Shown here: positions 46,501-56,760 of the stretch, one piece after another
Layout of the letters: each line of letters begins with the position of its first letter
Position numbering within the stretch: the first letter of the stretch is position 1
Assembly: GCF_963678635.1 (NCBI RefSeq)
Contig: NC_087066.1
Location: 13,376,517 to 13,440,516 of the forward strand
Direction: 5' to 3'
Length of the DNA stretch: 64,000 nt
Source: Symsagittifera roscoffensis
Taxonomy: Eukaryota; Xenacoelomorpha; Acoela; Convolutidae
Notes under the pieces: generated by a model
What the model was told of the DNA's origin: nothing
Databases searched by the model: none
What the model saw: only the letters and a program-made list of their open reading frames with translations
Program-made: the position numbers and the translations under genes

Positions 46501-47038
46501 TCCAGTGCACAGTTTGGCCTCGTATTGGTGGGCCTCAATTAAACAAAATTGTTAAGCTTAACCATCCACCAAGAAAACTGCTAACCAAAAAGTTTGATTC
46601 AACCGCTAGCTACATGATATTATTGTTTCAGTCTTTCTTCTGCTGCTGACCAGTTCATTGATGTCAAGTGAGTTTTCTGCCGATGGTCTCGTAGTGGGTT
46701 GGGGCACGGGGCTGACTTGGTTCTCCTGGATCATTTCCCTCTTTCTTCTCATCGATCTTGGCTTTCTGGTTTTTCTTTCGTATCGCAAGGACAACGAGAC
46801 CCCACAACCACAAATGAGTTATAATCCACAAGGACAGGGGCAGGTGATGCAAAATCAGCAGATGAACTACGCCATTCCACAACAGGGAAAACCGCCTCAA
46901 AATGCGATGTACCCCAATTCACAATACCCCCCACAGAGAAACCAGCCTCAAAATGCGATGTACCCCCCTCAGAATTCGACAATGGACCCTCCAACCCAAT
47001 ATCCGACAAATCCCCCTCCCGCCGAAATGAAACAATGA
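40400..47038 (+). CDS. Claudin/PMP22-like four-transmembrane protein
   Basis: Three coding exons, 40400-40583, 44047-44196 and 46632-47038, joined through GT-AG introns that are both phase 1, give 246 residues with an intact frame (741 nt including stop). Features of the claudin/PMP22/EMP superfamily: four hydrophobic segments (about residues 7-26, 78-95, 101-121, 138-161), a first extracellular loop with GGIWTICYEGNC (Gly-x-Trp...Cys-x4-Cys at 45-54), KLLGARTFIVTDHLL entering TM2 (like LQAxRAFMI), and GWGTGLTWFSW in TM4. The cytoplasmic tail (163-246) is rich in Pro, Gln, Asn and Tyr with three PQNAMYP repeats. The loop is shorter than in vertebrate claudins, where Cys-x8-10-Cys is usual, so it could equally be an EMP/PMP22-type or lineage-specific member. 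Likely role: septate-junction or membrane-organising protein at the cell surface. The protein is known only from this prediction. Confidence 0.75.
40925..41650. repeat. Foldback element in intron 1, first copy
   Basis: Inverted repeat centred near 41285. The left arm has GAGCTGATTTAAATCAATCG (40930), ACGCGTTTTTCTCA, AATTGGACGAAAAG and AAAAGGAGCCTCATACTCAG. The right arm has their diverged complements (GATGAGTAAGAGGCTCC at 41375, TTTTTGTCTAATC, ACGCGTTTG, ATTTAAATCAGCGC at 41630). No open frame; a foldback or MITE-like element. Confidence 0.75.
41525..42540. repeat. Foldback element in intron 1, second and larger copy
   Basis: Inverted repeat centred near 42064 in GGCGATTGAACGGTAC / GTACCCTTCAATCGCC. 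Arms include TGAACCCCAGTTCTTGCT versus GCAAGAACTGGGGTTCA and TAGCAAAAATGGATGTAAAG versus CTTTACATCCATTTTTGCTA, reaching GGTGAAATTCTA at 41525 and TAGAATTTCACC at 42533. Its left arm start is also the right arm of the neighbouring foldback, so three arms alternate in orientation. A 17-G run follows at about 42550. Confidence 0.85.
42765..42900. repeat. Imperfect palindrome in intron 1
   Basis: AAAAATCGATTATAATGGAT and, inverted, ATCCATTTTTAATTGATTATAATCG frame a 50-bp centre, flanked by AAAATGA and TTTTCAT. Probably another foldback remnant of the same region. Confidence 0.5.
43157..45700. repeat. Dispersed palindromic motif in introns 1 and 2
   Basis: The word AAAATGCTAATCATACA or its complement occurs, with variation, near 43192, 43235, 43358, 43393, 43876, 43908, 44731, 45342, 45445 and 45650, and once more at 48652. 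The pair at 43358-43412 forms a palindrome around TCCATATATGGA. Some copies continue into GGTCAACCCGGG-like sequence. They look like ends of short non-autonomous elements. Confidence 0.5.
44047..44196 (+). other. Exon 2 (coding) of the claudin-like gene
   Basis: Acceptor TATTTCAAG| at 44046 and donor ACT|GTGAGT at 44197. The exon is 150 nt and encodes the end of loop 1, TM2 and TM3 (residues 62-112, split codons at both ends). The two bases GG after the acceptor complete a Gly codon with the last base of exon 1. Confidence 0.7.
45890..46526. mobile_element. MITE-like element with GGAATCCGC repeats, copy 1 (intron 2)
   Basis: Bounded by terminal inverted repeats ATTACGAGGCCAAACTGTGC (left) and GCACAGTTTGGCCTCGTA (right). 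The interior is built from alternating GGAATCCGCAAATTGTAAGC units and their complements. No coding capacity. Located wholly inside intron 2 of the claudin-like gene, about 105 bp upstream of exon 3. Confidence 0.8.
46632..47038 (+). other. Exon 3 (coding) of the claudin-like gene
   Basis: Acceptor TTGTTTCAG| at 46631. Encodes the end of TM3, loop 2, TM4 (GLTWFSWIISLFLLIDLGFL) and the Pro/Gln-rich tail, with stop TGA at 47036-47038. The split Phe codon joins the last T of exon 2 to TC. Confidence 0.75.
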
Positions 47039-47255
47039 ACTCTACCCAAAAAAGACGGCAATTAGACCCCGCCGCCTTCTAACATAATCCAATGACTGTC
47101 TGACGAATTGAATACTCCTTCTTATTTTCTTATAAGCCCAAAACTAACTTCATGAAATTTGAGTATCACTCTGAAATATCTTGTTTATCTTGACTACTTA
47201 CAACCTGAAAAATTATCTTGCACTTATTAACGCTTTGTACATTTGCTTATTTGTA

Positions 47256-47261
47256 AATAAA
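47256..47261 (+). promoter_or_regulatory. Polyadenylation signal AATAAA
   Basis: AATAAA 218 bp after the stop codon of the claudin-like gene, preceded by T-rich sequence. It fits a short 3' UTR. Confidence 0.5.
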
Positions 47262-47780
47262 TGATTGCCAAAATGAAACTTGAAATAATTTTTGCTTCAA
47301 CTTTACTCCCCCGTAGACGAAGTCATGCTCCGGTAAGATTTTGTCTTGCCACATATCACCGTCTGCTTGTCACGCGGTTGAGTTTAAAGCCAGATATATC
47401 AATGTGGTCGCTTATTTATCTGCACATCTCTTGGGCTCAACAGAGTTAAAAATATTGGATTGCAATCAGGGCCGGATATAGGGAGTCCACCGCCTCACTT
47501 TTTAAAGGTACGCCTTTGGTAACATCTTACGACATCAGTTTTTGGCCGACTGACTCTAAAACTGTTCTAATAGCGCCTTCAACGCCAATATGTACCAATT
47601 TCGAGGGTGAGTGCGCGCCAAAAAACCGCATTTTTTGGTCAAAATCTTCCAAACAACGCCCTACACCGTAATGTTTGACCGATTCTTTTAAAAATGTGCA
47701 TCGACAGTCGTATGGCGGAAGGGCACGTACAAAATTTATATAGATAATTGTTAACGCTGCCCGGGTCGAGGTTTTGACTT
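47262..47780. other. Intergenic sequence, nothing recognised
   Basis: Follows the polyadenylation signal of the claudin-like gene. No gene or clear repeat seen. Confidence 0.4.
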
Positions 47781-47787
47781 TTTGTTT

Positions 47788-48058
47788 TGACCGTCTCGAC
47801 CAAAACAAATGTGCTCGACCGTGCTCGACCCAAGCAAGATGTCAATCGACCGTGCTCGACAGAAAGCATTGTGGTCGTGCATGTCCGACTCAAGCAAAAA
47901 GCAAGATGTATTTCAACCGTGCTCAACCGTTCTCGACCAAAGCAAGATATGTTTCGACCGCGCTCGACCAAACAAAAGTGTGCTCGACCCAAGCAAAAAA
48001 GTTTTCAACCGTGCTTGACCAAAACAATGTGCTCGACCATGCTCGACCCAAGCAAAAA
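47788..48058. repeat. CGACC minisatellite
   Basis: Degenerate tandem units built on GTGCTCGACC and CCAAGCAAAA, of variable length (about 20-45 bp). Open frames across it in three frames on the plus strand are translations of the repeat. Confidence 0.75.
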
Positions 48059-48870
48059 TTGATGATCATCTTGCAAAGCGGTTTTCAGTTTAGTGGCTGC
48101 TATACCGTTCTTTATAATTCTTAAATATCCTTGTTTTTGTATATAATTTTTGTTTAAGCTAGCAGCAGAGTGAACATTTTTCCAAAAGTGAGGTTTTTGC
48201 AATAGAGAACTAGGTTTAACCAGTCACTAAGTTTTAACGGTCTTGCATGTATATTGCAGTGCACGCGACCTAAAATATTATCTATGATATAAACAAAATT
48301 AAGATAGACGCAAAAAACTAAGTTTGGCAGAATTTTTCAAAGACTCTTTTTCGAACTTAACATCCTAATTAATCATGCAGTGCCCAAGGCATGCAAAAAA
48401 TTATAGTGCAAAAGAAATAGGCTTTCTGACCTTTTTGGAAAATTTAATTTCAGACCCAGAAAAATATTTCAATTTTTGTGTTTCTAGGACTATGTTATCC
48501 ACAAAAAACCTAAATTTTGCAAGCAAAAATTTTTTATAGAAAACAAAGTTTGAGTATAGAAACATTTATGAGCTTGAAAAATTTAAGAAAATAACTTTGG
48601 GAAACAATTTGAAACTACTTAGTGACGCCAAAACCTTTTATTATTGCAATAAAAACGCTAATCACACAATTTCCGTTTATATGACTCAAATTTGTTTGAT
48701 TGGCAATTTTTTTGCCACAACGTGTTCCTTCTTTTTAAATGACGATACATCTACTCTTTCGTAAAAACAAAAAGTTTTAAACATTTGATTACCATGTTCA
48801 AACTTTTGGAACCCTGTTGGTTCAATCCGAGAAGAACTGCATGTTTTTTTTTAGTTTTGTGAATTTTTCT

Positions 48871-49531
48871 CATTACGAGGCCAATCTGTGAATTCTGCGC
48901 ATTGTAAACGGATACCGGAACGGACCGACCAAAACTTGATTTGTCGCGGAATCCGCAACATTTCTACCTTTCTTTGATCTTATATGCTGTTTTGGATTCC
49001 ACAAACAGATACTTGAAACATTGTCCCTCTCAAAATCGCTCCAAAAATAGGCAAATTTGCGGAATCCGCAACTGATTTGCGGAATTCAGAGCAGTTTGTG
49101 GAATGCACAAACAATCAATAAGACATGTGTATAGTTACATCGAGCTGTTGTGAAATCCGCAACTGTAAGCGGAATCCGCAAATTTTAAGTGAAATCCGCA
49201 AATTGTAAGTGGAATCCGCATTTCGTTTGCGGATTCCACTTAAATTTGCGGATTCCACTTACATTTTGCGGATTCCACTTACATACTGCGGAATAAATTT
49301 ACGGCTGCCGAATCCAAAACAACTAGCTATATTTGCTTGTTGCGGAATCCGCAACAAAACAAACGTGCCGACAAATATTACGTTACAGATATTTGTGTGC
49401 GGAATCCACGAAAATTTGTGAGTGGATTCCACTTACATTTTGGAATATGTTTAAAGATTTGTCTATGGAATCCAGAACAAATAGACACAAAAATTGTGTC
49501 CCTATCCAGTGCACAGTTTGGCCTCGTAATG
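48871..49531. mobile_element. MITE-like element with GGAATCCGC repeats, copy 2
   Basis: Starts CATTACGAGG and ends CCTCGTAATG, with internal GGAATCCGCAA units in both orientations and the same ending GTGCACAGTTTGGCCTCG as copy 1. The perfect terminal symmetry defines the element ends more clearly than in copy 1. Length 661 bp against 637 bp. Confidence 0.85.
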
Positions 49532-51350
49532 CTGATTCACAAGCTGTCTAGCCAATTCATTTCGTAGAAAAGCATGAAAAATTATCATATACTTATGAAA
49601 TGTGTAACAGCTTGTAAAGTCTGATGAAGTTGTGCCTGTTTTCTTTCAGATTTTCTAAGAAAAGGTTAAAACTTGTTCTTGACTTCATGTTTGTTCTTCA
49701 CACTGTTTGTAAATTATTTACGAGCAAATTGTGAAAAAACTTAATTATCAGATGTAGGAATCCGTCACAACCACTGCTTGCAAAATTGGGACAAACTTCA
49801 GGGACACCGAAGAAAACAATTTCCAAAACCAGAGAATTTAAAAAATGTTTTCCATCAATCAAAGTTTGCTTTTTACAAGAAGTGAGATCCAGTGTGGTGT
49901 AGAGGGTAACCTGTAGTGGTTGTAGATTTGAAAGTTTTTGAGATTTAAGAAGGAAAAAATCTTGGAACGAAAAATTTTTATGCAAAAAGAAGTAAGTCCA
50001 TCCCTCTGTAAGAACAGTTGTATGGTTCTGGTTTTGTCCTACGGTTGATTCCCATTTCCAGTCTTGTATTTTTCTAGTGATAAGATGTTGAACTGTTCAG
50101 CCAACGACGGTCGAGTTACATTCACAACATCAAACTTGCAAGCCGCTTTTGATTATAGTTTACGCAAAAAGAAGGGCTTAAGGTTAATGGGCAGAATTTC
50201 AGAGTCTGGCTTTCGATAAAGAAAGTCAGAGTCTGGCCTTCAATAATGTTCAGAGTCTGGCCTTCAATAGAGTCTGGCCTTCAATAAAGTGGGATTTGAT
50301 CAGTTTCCGCTCCTCACCTGTGAACATCTGAGCTGATTTGTCTCGGTACTGCACCACCAACATGGTTTTCTGTCTGTTTAATAATCATTCCTTGAAATTG
50401 ACCCTAGGCTTGGATGTTGTTGAGCTTTTATGCAGTGATTATATCACGGGTACTTGATTTGAACTTATAATTTTATGATTTTGAGTATTTGTTTGTCAAT
50501 TCATTGTTTTATTTTCGTTCTAATTGCCTGTAAAGATGTATGTAAACCAAATTGAGCTGCTTCAAAAATTTCGTTATACTGCGCCATCATTAATATTCGC
50601 AATACCATAATCGAGTGAAGCGCATCTTCCTAAAATACGAATCTTCTCTGCGTCAATTAGTTTCTGGTATCAGCCACAAAGCACGTTTAACCATGACTCA
50701 AGTAACATTAGAGTCCAGAAGGAGCCTGTTACCTTTTCGTTAAACTACTGTCGAAGTTTATTTAGGTTTGAAAGGTTTTTTGAGGGTAGTAACGTCTCTC
50801 CCATGTACCTTTTCACAGTTCCTACAATCTTATCCACATACTGCTGGAAAAATTTCATCTCTTTTTTAAGTTTTTCTTTTTTTGTTAACTCGCAACAAAA
50901 CTGAACTGTATTGATTATTTATTTATATTCATTTTTTGAAGATTTAGTACAATTTGGTGGAACCACTTTTGAACAATTACAAATGATTTCTGTCGGTATA
51001 TTATTTTTTCTTTAATTCTGATTAGATGTTTTCTAGATTTTCCATGGGCTTGTATATTTTGCGAATCTCTTTTATCAAGGCAATTTTAATCTTTTCCAAC
51101 CACAAACTTTAAGTGTAGCTGAAAATTTAGGACCAAAAGCCAATCCATCCCTCTGTAAATACTTATATCATTGTTTGTATTACTTCACGGTTTTGCGTGC
51201 AATGCCTTGGGTTTTCATTGCTTAGTAAAACTTTTTGAGTGCTAAGTCGATAGCCTATTTGACAGAAAAAATAGCGGAACTTTTTTTTCAAAGAGTTTCT
51301 TTTCTCAAAAAGTTCAATTCCACAATTTCAAAAACGTTTTGTACTTCCTC
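49532..51350. other. Gene-poor intergenic stretch
   Basis: No open frame or motif that I can support. It contains a short tandem repeat at 50199-50292 listed separately. Confidence 0.4.
50199..50292. repeat. Short tandem repeat CAGAGTCTGGCCTTCAATAA
   Basis: Four imperfect units of 19-29 bp sharing AGAGTCTGGC.TTC.ATA. Confidence 0.8.
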
Positions 51351-51369
51351 TATGACTGTTTCTTGTTCT

Positions 51370-51560
51370 TCTACTCAACGCACTCTCAAAAATTGGGCAA
51401 TTGTTTGAACTTCCCAACACTAATTTCGCTGGGCAGTTCTTTGAACGTCCCAAGACTCAAGACATTGTACCTCGGGGCAATTGTTTAAATTTCCCAAGTT
51501 TCGGGACCAGAAGCGTTGTTTGAACTTCCCAATTCTTTTGTAAAAGTTCTTTTGTTCTGT
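51370..51560. repeat. 36-bp minisatellite, short block
   Basis: Degenerate units of GGGCAATTGTTTGAACTTCC followed by CAAGACTCAAGA. It is the same family as 53550-55115 and is likewise followed on the right by an AT-rich tail (51560-52060). Confidence 0.65.
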
Positions 51561-52060
51561 TGTTGCAGCCCCCAAAACTCAATTTTAAATCAAAAAAAAT
51601 TATATATCATGTTTTTAAATTTTTTGCTTTCATAATTTTCTGTCGGTTTGATAAATTCAGGATATAAATAAAAAAGAAGTATGCTTATCTAGCAACAGAT
51701 CGGGTGCAACATTTGCTAGTTTAAAAACACCTCAGGTCCAATTTTAACCCGTCATATTGGAGAAATTGTCTCATAACTAATTGCAACGGGAAGGTTGATC
51801 AGATGTTTTTGTATGAGAAACTGATATCGTTAAAAAACTACGGAAAAAAATTAATTTTTGTAAGCTCTAGAACCCATCCAAAACACCATTTCACTGTCGC
51901 TCAAGCTATCCTATTTCGATCTCCAGCAAATTTTTAGCGTTCTCACTGTTGTTTTGGTGTTAAAACCGGTAGATAGGATATACTTAAAAAGACGATTTCG
52001 GTTGTTAAGTTTTAATGAAAAAGAATCCACTTTTGGCAATTTGCAGCCACCCTATTTTTT
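51560..52060. repeat. AT-rich tail of the 36-bp minisatellite unit, copy 1
   Basis: Homologous to 55120-55610: shared CCCAA.TTT, TTTTTGTCGGTT / TTTTCTGTCGGTTTGATAAATTCAGGATA, TAGCAACAGA and CGATCTCCA.CA words in the same order. Minisatellite plus tail therefore form one dispersed unit. Confidence 0.5.
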
Positions 52061-52652
52061 TAACCACCCTGTTATTTCAGCCAGCCGCTTTTTCTAACCA
52101 CCCCGCTTAAGTAAAAATCTCCTAAACAAGACTGGTGAAAGTAAACTCAATAGAAACAAAATAGAATCTGACTCCAAGCTCTGCTCTAGTAAGAGCCTTT
52201 ACTCAAGTCAAAAAATGTGCTCAAATTTATTACTAAATACTTTTATACTTATCGCCGTATAATTAAAGTGTGGTGTTAACAATATTCTATGATAAACTTC
52301 AGTAGTTTCCAACACGACTCCTGAGTGCTCGGTGTGTTCAGTTCCAATGAACTTCTGTAGCTGCCCACTTGGTAGCCTCCCCGTTGAAGCTCATCAGTTG
52401 TCATTGAAAGTGTCAAGGCTATCTGAAAGCCTTTTTAGCACCTAATTAGCTCAATAACTATGATAGAAATGATCAGTCCGAAACTTGTAAGAGTTTTTCT
52501 TTACTTATTATAAGGCTCGGATCAAACCGATCTGATATCAAATTACCTTGACTATTTGTCTTTTCATAAGTTTTCTGGATTTTAAAATTATTTTATCTGG
52601 TTTTATGTTTTGTTTCTGGACTTTTTCTCTCAAATCTAACTAAGTCTTGTAT

Positions 52653-52964
52653 CCAGGATCGCGCCAGAGCAAATTTTCTAAAAACCTTCTAAAAAATATT
52701 ATCACGGTACGACTAGAACCTAGACAATCTCCAGTTAAGACGTACAACCCGTACACTTGTATGCGCATATTGACCGACCGGAACTGTGCACCGTGGGTTC
52801 GATCCCGTATTGCGGAAGTCGTGAAAAAACCAAAGAGCGCCACAAAAACACTATTTAAGAGTCTTTCACTCGCATTTCCAAAAGTAACACTCAACAAGTT
52901 TCACAACACTAAAGATTCTTTGGACCGTCATATGAGGTCAATTGCTGATAAGTATTGCTGATAA
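52653..52964 (+). CDS. Hypothetical open frame, possible terminal exon
   Basis: An open frame of about 100 codons follows an acceptor-like TTGTATCCAG| at about 52658 with a pyrimidine-rich tract upstream. It encodes a basic, Lys/Arg/Ser-rich sequence (RSRIAEVVKKPKSATKTLF) ending at a TGA after DKYC. I do not recognise it. It is the only frame of this size in 49.5-53.5 kb that is not made of repeats. It could be a last exon, a retroelement piece or chance. The complementary strand is also open, which lowers confidence. Confidence 0.25.
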
Positions 52965-53549
52965 GATCAATGTTTCGTTTGTGTCTGGCATCGGTGTCGA
53001 TTTTTTCTTTTTGAACCGACCTGGTTTATGCATTGGTGTCTCAGGTTTGATTTGTTGTCTCAGTTTAGGTCATTTGCATCTTGCCCTCTGTTGCTTTCTA
53101 AATCTCGCTTTTGTCTTTATTTCTTCTATTGTTCACCATGCTAACTGAATTATTCTTTGTCGTGAATCTTGATATCTGTGATTGTGGCGTTACTTCGATA
53201 TGTTTCTATGAGTTTTGCCATTGACTTGTTTTGCTTCAGTGAGCTAACCAAACTATAGTTGACTTCATTCTCTCAAATCCCTGATCCCCTTACGTCAATT
53301 ATAGATCCCTATCAATTAAAATCCCTGTAAAAGTAATAACTTCAATAACTTCGATGTACTTATTATACAATGATAGCACATGTATAACTGTTTCAAATTT
53401 AACATTATCAGATGCTTGATTCTTCCTAAAATTTATCTTAGTAGAATCTTTAATTTATATCATTCAGGTAATTTGAAGTTAAACAATTTTATGTATTTCA
53501 AGGAAATCAAGCAACATATATCCGTTGAGTCTGAAACGTAAAAATGGTA

Positions 53550-55115
53550 CTTCGTTGGAAAATTGTTTGAACTTTTCAAGACTCAAGAAAGTGTAGCTCT
53601 GGGAAGTTGTTCGAACATCCCAAAACCAAAAGCTGGTAAGGTATTTGATCTTGTCCAGATCAGAACCCTGTGCAGTTGTTTGAACGCCCCATGACTCAAG
53701 AAAAAAGACAGCCGGGCAGTTATTTGAAATTTCCAAGGTCAAAAGTTTAGGGTATTTGTTTGAGCTTCTTCAGAACAAAACTATTGAGCAGTTGTTTGTA
53801 TTTCACAATATCAATTTCATTCAGAAGTTGTTTAAACTCTCCAGAAATCGAGACCAAATCTTTTGGCAGTTGGTTGAGCTTCACTGGGCCAAAGAATTGG
53901 GCAGTTGTTTGTATTTCCAAATACCAAGTTTGTTGGGCAGTTGTTTAAAATTCCTAAGGCCAAGTTTTTTGAGCAGTTGTTTGAACTTCCAAAAAGCAAG
54001 ATCGTTAAGCAGATGCTTGATTTTGCACTGACCGAAACCGTTGGGCAACTAACTGAACTTCCCAAGACTCAAGATGAAAATTTAGGGCAATGGTTCGAGC
54101 TTCTTCAGGTCAAAATGTTGTGCAGTTGTTTGTATTTGAAAAGATCAAGTTCGTTGGTCAGTTGCTTGAACTTAAAGACCAAGATCATTGTGCACTTGTT
54201 TGAGCTCCCAATAGCAAGTTCGTCGGGCAGGTGATTGAACTTGCTCAGAGCAAAACCGCTTGGCAGTTGTTAGAACTTCTCAAGACTCAAGATCAAGCCG
54301 GTCGGCAGTTGTTTGAATTTCCCACGAATCAAGAAAGTGTACCTACGAGCAATTGTTTGAACCTCCCAACACTCAAGAACAAAAATTTTGAAAAGTTCCT
54401 TGAGCTTCCCCAGACCAAAAGCTTTGGGCAAAAGTTGGAACTTCCCAAGACCAAGTTCGCTGGGCAGTTGTTTGACCTTTCCAAGATCAAGTTTGTTGGG
54501 CAGGTATTTGGATTTCTCAAGACCAGAACCTTTGGGCAACTAATCGAACTCCCCAAGATTTCGAACAAAACGTCCGGCAGTTGTTTGAATTTCCAAACAC
54601 TCGAGACCAAAAGTGTTTGGCAGTTGATTGAGCTTCTCAGAGCAAAAAGATGGGGCAGTTAATTTTACTTTTTCATGACCAAATTCGTTGAGTAGTTGTT
54701 TCAATTTCCCAGCGCCAATTTCACTGAGCAGTTTACTGGTCTTCCAAGGCCAGGCAGTTGATTGAACATACCATGATGAAGTTGGTTGGGTGGTTGTTTG
54801 AGCTTCGCAATACCAAAAGAGTTGGGCAGTAACATAAATTTCTCAAGACTCAAGAGCAAACCATCCGGCATTTGTTTGAACTTAAGACTCAAGAAATTTT
54901 TCCTCCTGGCAGTTGCTTAAATTTTTCAACGCTCAAGAACAAAGTTCATGGGCAGTTGTTTGAGTTACTCCAGACCAAAAGTGTTGGGCAGAGGATTGAG
55001 CTTTCAAACACCAAGCAGTTGTTTGAAAATCTGTAGACTCAAGACCTTGTACCTCTGGACAATTGTTTAAACTTCCCAAGACTCGAGACCAAAAATGTTG
55101 TGCAGTTGTTTGAAT
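53550..55115. repeat. 36-bp minisatellite, main block
   Basis: About 40 units around GGGCAGTTGTTTGAACTTCC plus CAAGACCAAGTTCGTT. Spacing of the GGGCAG word is 36 bp in many places (53899, 53935, 53971, 54007) and about 45 bp where CTCAAGA is added. Both lengths are multiples of three, so long open frames occur on both strands (for example GQLFELPKTKFA-type words at 54231-54662). I see no start, splice site or codon bias to make it a gene. Confidence 0.85.
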
Positions 55116-55119
55116 TCCC

Positions 55120-55610
55120 TTGTTCAGTGGTCGCAAAACCCCAATTTTGAAGTATAACTTAAAGGATTTGTATAATAAATCCAAAAAATGTTTTCCCATA
55201 AATTTTTGTCGGTTCGACATTTACAGGATACATAAGAAAGATGTATAATAGTCTAATAACAGACCGTTATTATATTTTGCCATTCTAAAAGTTACTTTTT
55301 GTCCAAACTTTAATAGTCATATTGGAAAAAGGTGTCTTGTAATTAAATGCAACGCGAGTTATGAGCAAACGCTTTTTTAAAAGAATTTGATATCGTTATC
55401 TAAAAAAGATTTTAAAAAAATGTAAGCTCTAAATCTTATCCGGAAAACAATCCCCCGACGCTCAAACTATCTTTTTTCGATCTCCATCAGATTTTTTGCG
55501 CTCCTAAGTTTGTTTTTGATGTTAATACTGGGTGATATGATTTATGTAAGTCGACGATGTCGATTTATAAGTTCTAATAAAAAAGGAACCCCATTGAGTT
55601 TTTTTTAAAA
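55120..55610. repeat. AT-rich tail of the 36-bp minisatellite unit, copy 2
   Basis: Second copy of the tail at 51560-52060, about 75% similar by eye, beginning after a CGCAAAACCCCAATTTTGAA word. Confidence 0.5.
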
Positions 55611-56190
55611 GACCTTATGAAAAACATTTTACACAATTCCTATTTGAGGCTACGGTAAATATGACCCGTAACCATTGGCTTAAGGGTGAGGAACAGTAGA
55701 CTTTGTGTTTTTGTACCGCAATCAACTGGAGCCATTTCGCGGTTTGATTATGACATCGAACTATAGGATTTTCTACAACTTAAAGGTCACTACCAAATTA
55801 TTGCCCTGCTCTCGGTAAAAATAGAAAATAGATACGATACGCACACATAAATTGTTTTCTATGAACTTAAAACAAGCGAACGCCCTTCAAAATAGGCTTG
55901 GGTTTATAGGTATTCGTCCCTAGTTTTTGAGATACAGTGTACATTTGATCCATTTCAAATGAATAAACCTAAACCTCCACATTAATAGATAAAATGCATT
56001 CAAGCAGTTGAATGCAAGTGCTAACATCGAGACAACACTTCTGGAGTTAACATCAGGCACAATTAAGTAATTTAAGTGTAATCGAGGTATTACTAAAGTA
56101 GCACTCAAGAGTTTTCTAATATTAAAAAACAAATTTAGGACCGCGAGGTGGGTTCAAGGGCAGCATCTCCAGTAAATCTGAAACCAACTC
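55610..56190. other. Intergenic, nothing recognised
   Basis: AT-rich sequence with only short chance open frames. Confidence 0.4.
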
Positions 56191-56760
56191 AGTTGAACTG
56201 ATAATTCATGATTCACAATCTGCACTGTGGCCCTCAGTCTTTGTGCTGTCTATCAGGTACAAGGCAGATCTCTTCAAATGTGAATGTAACAAACGCCCAA
56301 AAGTACATATCGACGGAAAGTGAAACTATATCCTAAATGGTTGGCTAGCTTCTAAATAGAGCTTTATGTTCTTTTGAGCTTCTATTCCAGCGCCAATTCA
56401 ATGTGATTTTCGTAAAATCGAGTCGACGAAATCGTAATGATTTGAAGTCCATCAGCCGAACCGCGCAAAATAGTTTAGTTAAATGTGAAAATAATGAGCT
56501 CATGGCTGCGTCTCAGTATCCCCAGACCACGAGATTACTCCTAAAAACTTGGCTGGCTCTCTGGAACTACAGAGTTAGCATATTTACTATTGTTTTCGCT
56601 TAGTAGAGAAAATCATCCTATTCATTGAAGATGGATCGACCCTTTCACGCAACTCTTTGCTTCTCGTACCTGAATACGAACTTTGATGTTAATTTCAATT
56701 CAGGACATTCCAGGAGGCTAAAAATTGTTAAAAATGCAATTTTTAGTCACCACTCCCCAT
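56190..56760. repeat. Dispersed repeat, copy 1
   Basis: Shares with 58740-59200, in order, CATCGACGGAAA, ACTGGCTAGC.TCTAAA.AGAGC, GTCGACGAAA, AGTGAGCTCATGGCTG, CTCAGTATCCCCAGACCACG and GAAGATGGATC.ACCCTTTC. Possibly a solo terminal repeat of the retroelement whose RT relic lies between the copies. Confidence 0.55.

Noticed and set aside
47639-48062. Overlapping frames of 69-117 codons around CSTVLDPSK words
   Set aside because: They translate the CGACC minisatellite in several frames and on both strands.
52785-52810. Pol III B-box-like GGTTCGATCCC
   Set aside because: A single motif without a suitably spaced A box or cloverleaf; it lies in an open frame of unknown nature.
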